Shown here: piece by piece, positions 14,541 through 17,227 of the stretch
Numbering within the stretch: the stretch's first letter is position 1
Layout of the letters: each line of letters opens with the position of its first letter
Origin: Chloroflexota bacterium
GTDB lineage: Bacteria; Chloroflexota; Chloroflexia; Thermomicrobiales; UBA6265
Length of the DNA stretch: 17,227 nucleotides
Assembly: GCA_023423795.1 (NCBI GenBank)
Contig: JAFAEX010000141.1
Location: 1 to 17,227, forward strand
Direction of reading: 5' to 3'
The notes under the pieces: model-generated
Seen by the model: only the letters and a program-made list of their open reading frames with translations
Database searches by the model: none
What the model was told of the DNA's origin: nothing
Program-made: the position numbers and the translations under genes

Positions 14541-16283
14541 GTGTCGCTCCCCGTCGCTCGCCCGCAAACGCTCCACGACCGCTGGGTCGCCGCCGCGGTG
14601 GCGGATGCGTCCGTTCCGATGCCGGTGATCGAGGTCGGCATCCCCATGCGCGACGGGGTCGAACTCGCCGCCGACGTCTACCTGCCCGTCGAATCGGCGC
14701 GTCCGGCGCCGGCCATCGTCACGATCACGCCCTACGACAAGGGCAACGGGACGCTGGTCACCGCCGAGGCGCGCGCCTACCAGGAGCAGGGCTACGCCTT
14801 CGTCACCGTCGATTGTCGCGGCCGCGGCAAGTCCGAGGGCGAATGGCGGGCGTTCGTCCACGACGCGGCGGACGGCCACGACGTGATCGAGTGGGTTGCC
14901 CAGCAGCCGTGGTGCACCGGCAAGGTCGGGATGACCGGTCTCAGCTACATGGGCTGGACCCAGTGGGCCGCTGCTTCGCAGTTCCCGCCGCACCTCGCCT
15001 GCATGGTCTCGACCTCGGCTGCCGGCCGCTGGCAGCAGGAGATTCCCTACACCGACGGCTGCTTCCAGCTCTACTTCGGTTGGTGGGTCTACATGGTCCG
15101 CCGCCGCATCATCGAGTCCTACGGCCTCGGGCTGACCGATTGGGACGAGATGCTGCGGACACTCCCGCTCGAGAAGATCGGGGAGTTCATCGACCCCACC
15201 GGACAGACTTGGCGCGACATCATGGACCACGACACGCTGGACGATTTCTGGAAGGCCGTCCGCGTCGATGACGCCTACAAGGGCATCGACGTCCCCTGCC
15301 TGCACGTGACCGGCTGGTACGACCTCGAAGACCTGCTCGGGGCGTTCGCCCACTACGAAGGGATGATGGCCGACTCGCCGGCGAAGGACCGCCAGCAGCT
15401 CATCGTCGGCCCCTGGAGCCACGTCAACTCCCGCATGCCGCACGATTCTTACGCCGGCATCGACCTCGGGCCTGACGCCGCGGTGGATATGGACGCCGTC
15501 CACCTGCGCTGGTTCGACCACTGGCTCAAGGGCGTGGACAACGGGGTCGAGAACGACCCCGCGGTGCGCCTGTTCGAGACCGGAACCAACGTCTGGCGCG
15601 ACGACGCCCCGTGGCCGCGCGCCAGCCGCGAGGAATCGTTCTACCTGCGCCACGGCGACGGGAACGGAGCCCTCGCCACCGAATCCGGCGATGCAGAACC
15701 GGCGCGCTCCTACCGCTACGACCCGCTCGATCCCGTGCCGACCCAGATCGACGTCCGCGGCTACCCGATCGAGGACGTGCCGCTCGACCTCGGCCCGATC
15801 GAGGCGCGGTCCGACGTGCTCACCTACACAAGCGAACCGCTCACGGAGGAACTGGTCGTCTCCGGCTGGCCGAAGCTCGAACTCTTCGCGTCCAGCGATT
15901 GCGACGACACCGAGTGGCACGTCCGTTTGGCCGACGTCGATCCCGACGGCCGCTCCCTGAAGGTCTGCCAGGGTTGCCTGCGCGCGTCCTACCGCGATTC
16001 GCTCGAACACCCGACGCCGCTCACGCCCGGCGAGGTCCACCGCTTCGAGGTCGAACTCTGGCCGGTCCACCACGCGTTCCGGCCCGGCCACCGGGTGCGG
16101 GTCACCATTGCCAGCAGCGATTTCCCGTGGTTTGCCCGCAGTCTGAACCGCTTCGGCCCGATCAAGGACCAGGCCGAGCCGCGCATCGCCGAGAACGCGA
16201 TCCACCACGGTGGCGGGCACGCCTCGCGCATCCGCCTCCCGATCGAACGTGGCAATTTGCCGGGCGAAGCCGCCGCGTCTTGA
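14541..16283 (+). CDS. CocE/NonD family hydrolase (X-Pro dipeptidyl-peptidase S15 type)
   Basis: A 580-aa serine hydrolase of the family that includes cocaine esterase CocE, X-Pro dipeptidyl-peptidase (S15) and glutaryl-7-ACA acylases; these cleave esters, amides or proline-containing peptides. Seen: an alpha/beta-hydrolase domain beginning near 'VPMRDGVELAADVYLP', the oxyanion tyrosine region TPYDKG (Tyr65), 'VDCRGRGKSEG', the nucleophile elbow GLSYMG with Ser135, Asp261 in GWYDLED and His294 in GPWSHVN. A C-terminal jelly-roll (PepX_C, about 430-575) with 'FRPGHRVRVTIASSDFPWF' follows. The triad is complete. No signal peptide is seen, so it is probably cytoplasmic. The GTG start is set by a perfect AGGAGG. 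It is followed 69 bp on by the M55 aminopeptidase gene, likely one operon, and is divergent from the peptide transporter. The context favours a peptide or amide substrate, but the true substrate is unknown. Confidence 0.94.
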   Translation: MSLPVARPQTLHDRWVAAAVADASVPMPVIEVGIPMRDGVELAADVYLPVESARPAPAIVTITPYDKGNGTLVTAEARAYQEQGYAFVTVDCRGRGKSEGEWRAFVHDAADGHDVIEWVAQQPWCTGKVGMTGLSYMGWTQWAAASQFPPHLACMVSTSAAGRWQQEIPYTDGCFQLYFGWWVYMVRRRIIESYGLGLTDWDEMLRTLPLEKIGEFIDPTGQTWRDIMDHDTLDDFWKAVRVDDAYKGIDVPCLHVTGWYDLEDLLGAFAHYEGMMADSPAKDRQQLIVGPWSHVNSRMPHDSYAGIDLGPDAAVDMDAVHLRWFDHWLKGVDNGVENDPAVRLFETGTNVWRDDAPWPRASREESFYLRHGDGNGALATESGDAEPARSYRYDPLDPVPTQIDVRGYPIEDVPLDLGPIEARSDVLTYTSEPLTEELVVSGWPKLELFASSDCDDTEWHVRLADVDPDGRSLKVCQGCLRASYRDSLEHPTPLTPGEVHRFEVELWPVHHAFRPGHRVRVTIASSDFPWFARSLNRFGPIKDQAEPRIAENAIHHGGGHASRIRLPIERGNLPGEAAAS

Positions 16284-16352
16284 CGGCTCGGCCCTTCCCG
16301 CCGTCACCCTGCGCTTGAACCCGGTTCGCGGCACACGACGGAGAACACCGCC

Positions 16353-17192
16353 ATGCGCATCCTGATCTCGGCCGATTCCGAAGGTGTCACCGGGATCACC
16401 GGCACCGACGAACTGCTCTACGGCAAGCCCCGCTACGAGTTCATGCGCCAGATGATGACCGACGACGTCAACGCCGCCATCGACGGCGCGTTCGCCGGCG
16501 GCGCGACCGAGGTCGTCGTCAACGACGCCCACTGGACGATGACCAACGTCCAGATCGAGCGGCTCGATCCGCGCGCCGACCTGATCAAGGGGTTCCACAA
16601 ACACCTGTGCATGGTCGAGGGCGTGCAGGCGGCGGACGCCGTCTTCTTCCTCGGCTACCACGCCCGGACCGGCGACTCGGATAGCGTCGGCAACGAGACC
16701 ATCCTCGGCCGCGAGATCGTCGAGATCCGGATGAACGGCCGCCCGGTCGGCGAGTCCGAGATCAACGCCGCCGTCTGCGGCCACTTCGGCGTTCCTGTCG
16801 TCTTCGCCTCCGGCGACGACCTGTACGAAACGGAACTGCGCGAGACGCTGCCGGACGTCGAGTTCGGCCTGACCAAGTACGCGCTGGACCGTTGGGCGGC
16901 TCGCTGCCTGCCGCCCGCGCGGTCCCACGCCAACATCCGGACGGCGGCCCAGCGGGCGGTCGAGCGGGCACGCGACGGCGCGTTCGCGCCATACCGTCTG
17001 GATGGCCCGGTCGAATTGGCCGTGACGTTCTCCAGCACCGCCGAGGCGCTGATGGCCTCGCTGGTTCCGGGCAGCGTCCGCGAGACGCCGCGGATCGTCT
17101 CGTTCCGCGCCGACGATGCGGTGGCGGCCTGGAAGGGGTTTTTCGCCGTCCTGCTGCTCGGCTGGTCCGCCACCGACGAGGTGTACGGGTAG
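16353..17192 (+). CDS. M55 family D-aminopeptidase, DppA-like
   Basis: A 279-aa zinc peptidase of family M55; the founding member, Bacillus subtilis DppA (274 aa), releases N-terminal D-amino acids from short peptides and forms a decameric ring. Seen: 'ISADSEGVTG' with Asp8 and Glu10, 'VVVNDAHWTM' with His60, 'VFFLGYHARTG' with His103, and 'NGRPVGESEIN' with Glu134, which match the DppA metal ligands Asp8, Glu10, His60, His104 and Glu133 as I recall them. The recalled DppA nucleophile, Cys115, has no Cys at the equivalent place here (around Asn114). The ATG at 16353 has GGAG about 9 nt upstream. It follows the CocE-type gene by 69 bp. In Bacillus dppA heads a dipeptide-transport operon, so its place beside dppBC-like genes supports a role in peptide use. 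Cytoplasmic. Confidence 0.93.
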   Translation: MRILISADSEGVTGITGTDELLYGKPRYEFMRQMMTDDVNAAIDGAFAGGATEVVVNDAHWTMTNVQIERLDPRADLIKGFHKHLCMVEGVQAADAVFFLGYHARTGDSDSVGNETILGREIVEIRMNGRPVGESEINAAVCGHFGVPVVFASGDDLYETELRETLPDVEFGLTKYALDRWAARCLPPARSHANIRTAAQRAVERARDGAFAPYRLDGPVELAVTFSSTAEALMASLVPGSVRETPRIVSFRADDAVAAWKGFFAVLLLGWSATDEVYG

Positions 17193-17227
17193 GTACGGGA
17201 AGCGCCCGCGGGGGAAAGTACCCCCCC

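Noticed and set aside
12591..16928. A 1445-codon open frame on the minus strand running through the binding-protein gene and antisense to the CocE and M55 genes.
   Set aside because: The upstream two-thirds mirrors the codon pattern of two clear plus-strand enzymes and shows no domain. The binding protein has its own ATG, ribosome site and signal peptide at 14231. High G+C removes stops from this antisense frame.
17192..17222. Short inverted repeat GGTAC/GTACC after the M55 stop as a terminator.
   Set aside because: Only 5-bp arms with a 21-nt centre, and it runs into the window edge; chance is likely.
1..17227. Search for tRNA, rRNA, CRISPR arrays, insertion sequences or phage genes.
   Set aside because: I found no cloverleaf-like gene, repeat-spacer array, transposase or integrase, and base composition looks even across the window.

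Overview
The window is a very G+C-rich bacterial chromosomal segment with 14 complete protein genes and no RNA genes, insertion sequences, phage genes or CRISPR. The gene mix points to a free-living heterotroph: peptide ABC transport, an S15/CocE hydrolase with an M55 aminopeptidase, several alpha/beta hydrolases, a large ATPase-LuxR regulator, and a small membrane protein of a type I associate with Chloroflexota. Chloroflexota (Thermomicrobia-like) is my best guess. A high-G+C actinobacterium is not excluded, because nothing here is a phylogenetic marker.

Left part (70-9850): eight genes, all on the minus strand. In transcription order they are a 896-aa NB-ARC-type ATPase/TPR/LuxR regulator, a putative Tat-exported alpha/beta hydrolase, an NmrA-type SDR oxidoreductase, an HSL-family esterase, a small membrane-anchored protein of unknown function, a cyclase-family (kynurenine formamidase-like) hydrolase, a YigZ/IMPACT protein and a ROK sugar kinase. 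The gaps are 80-370 bp, so this is a series of short units rather than one tight operon. The regulator, hydrolase, SDR and esterase may be functionally connected.

Middle (9851-10722): a 355-bp divergent control region separates the regulator from a plus-strand GNAT acetyltransferase (YvbK-like). The GNAT gene is preceded by a tandem 10-bp repeat and a 14-bp palindrome. It converges on the next operon.

Right part (10723-17192): a peptide-use locus. A Tat-type family-5 substrate-binding protein and two DppB/DppC permeases form a minus-strand operon. Divergently, a CocE/NonD (S15-type) hydrolase and a DppA-like M55 D-aminopeptidase lie on the plus strand. The ATPase subunits are not in the window. 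The simplest reading is uptake of short peptides, possibly with D-residues, followed by hydrolysis in the cell.

The most striking non-coding feature is that many intergenic gaps contain a strong, nearly perfect G+C-rich hairpin just after the stop codon, none followed by a T-tract. The best are at 12553-12580, 5143-5175, 4096-4125, 3194-3246 and 7065-7088. They may be U-less terminators or mRNA 3'-end stabilisers. I found no convincing wholly new multi-gene system.
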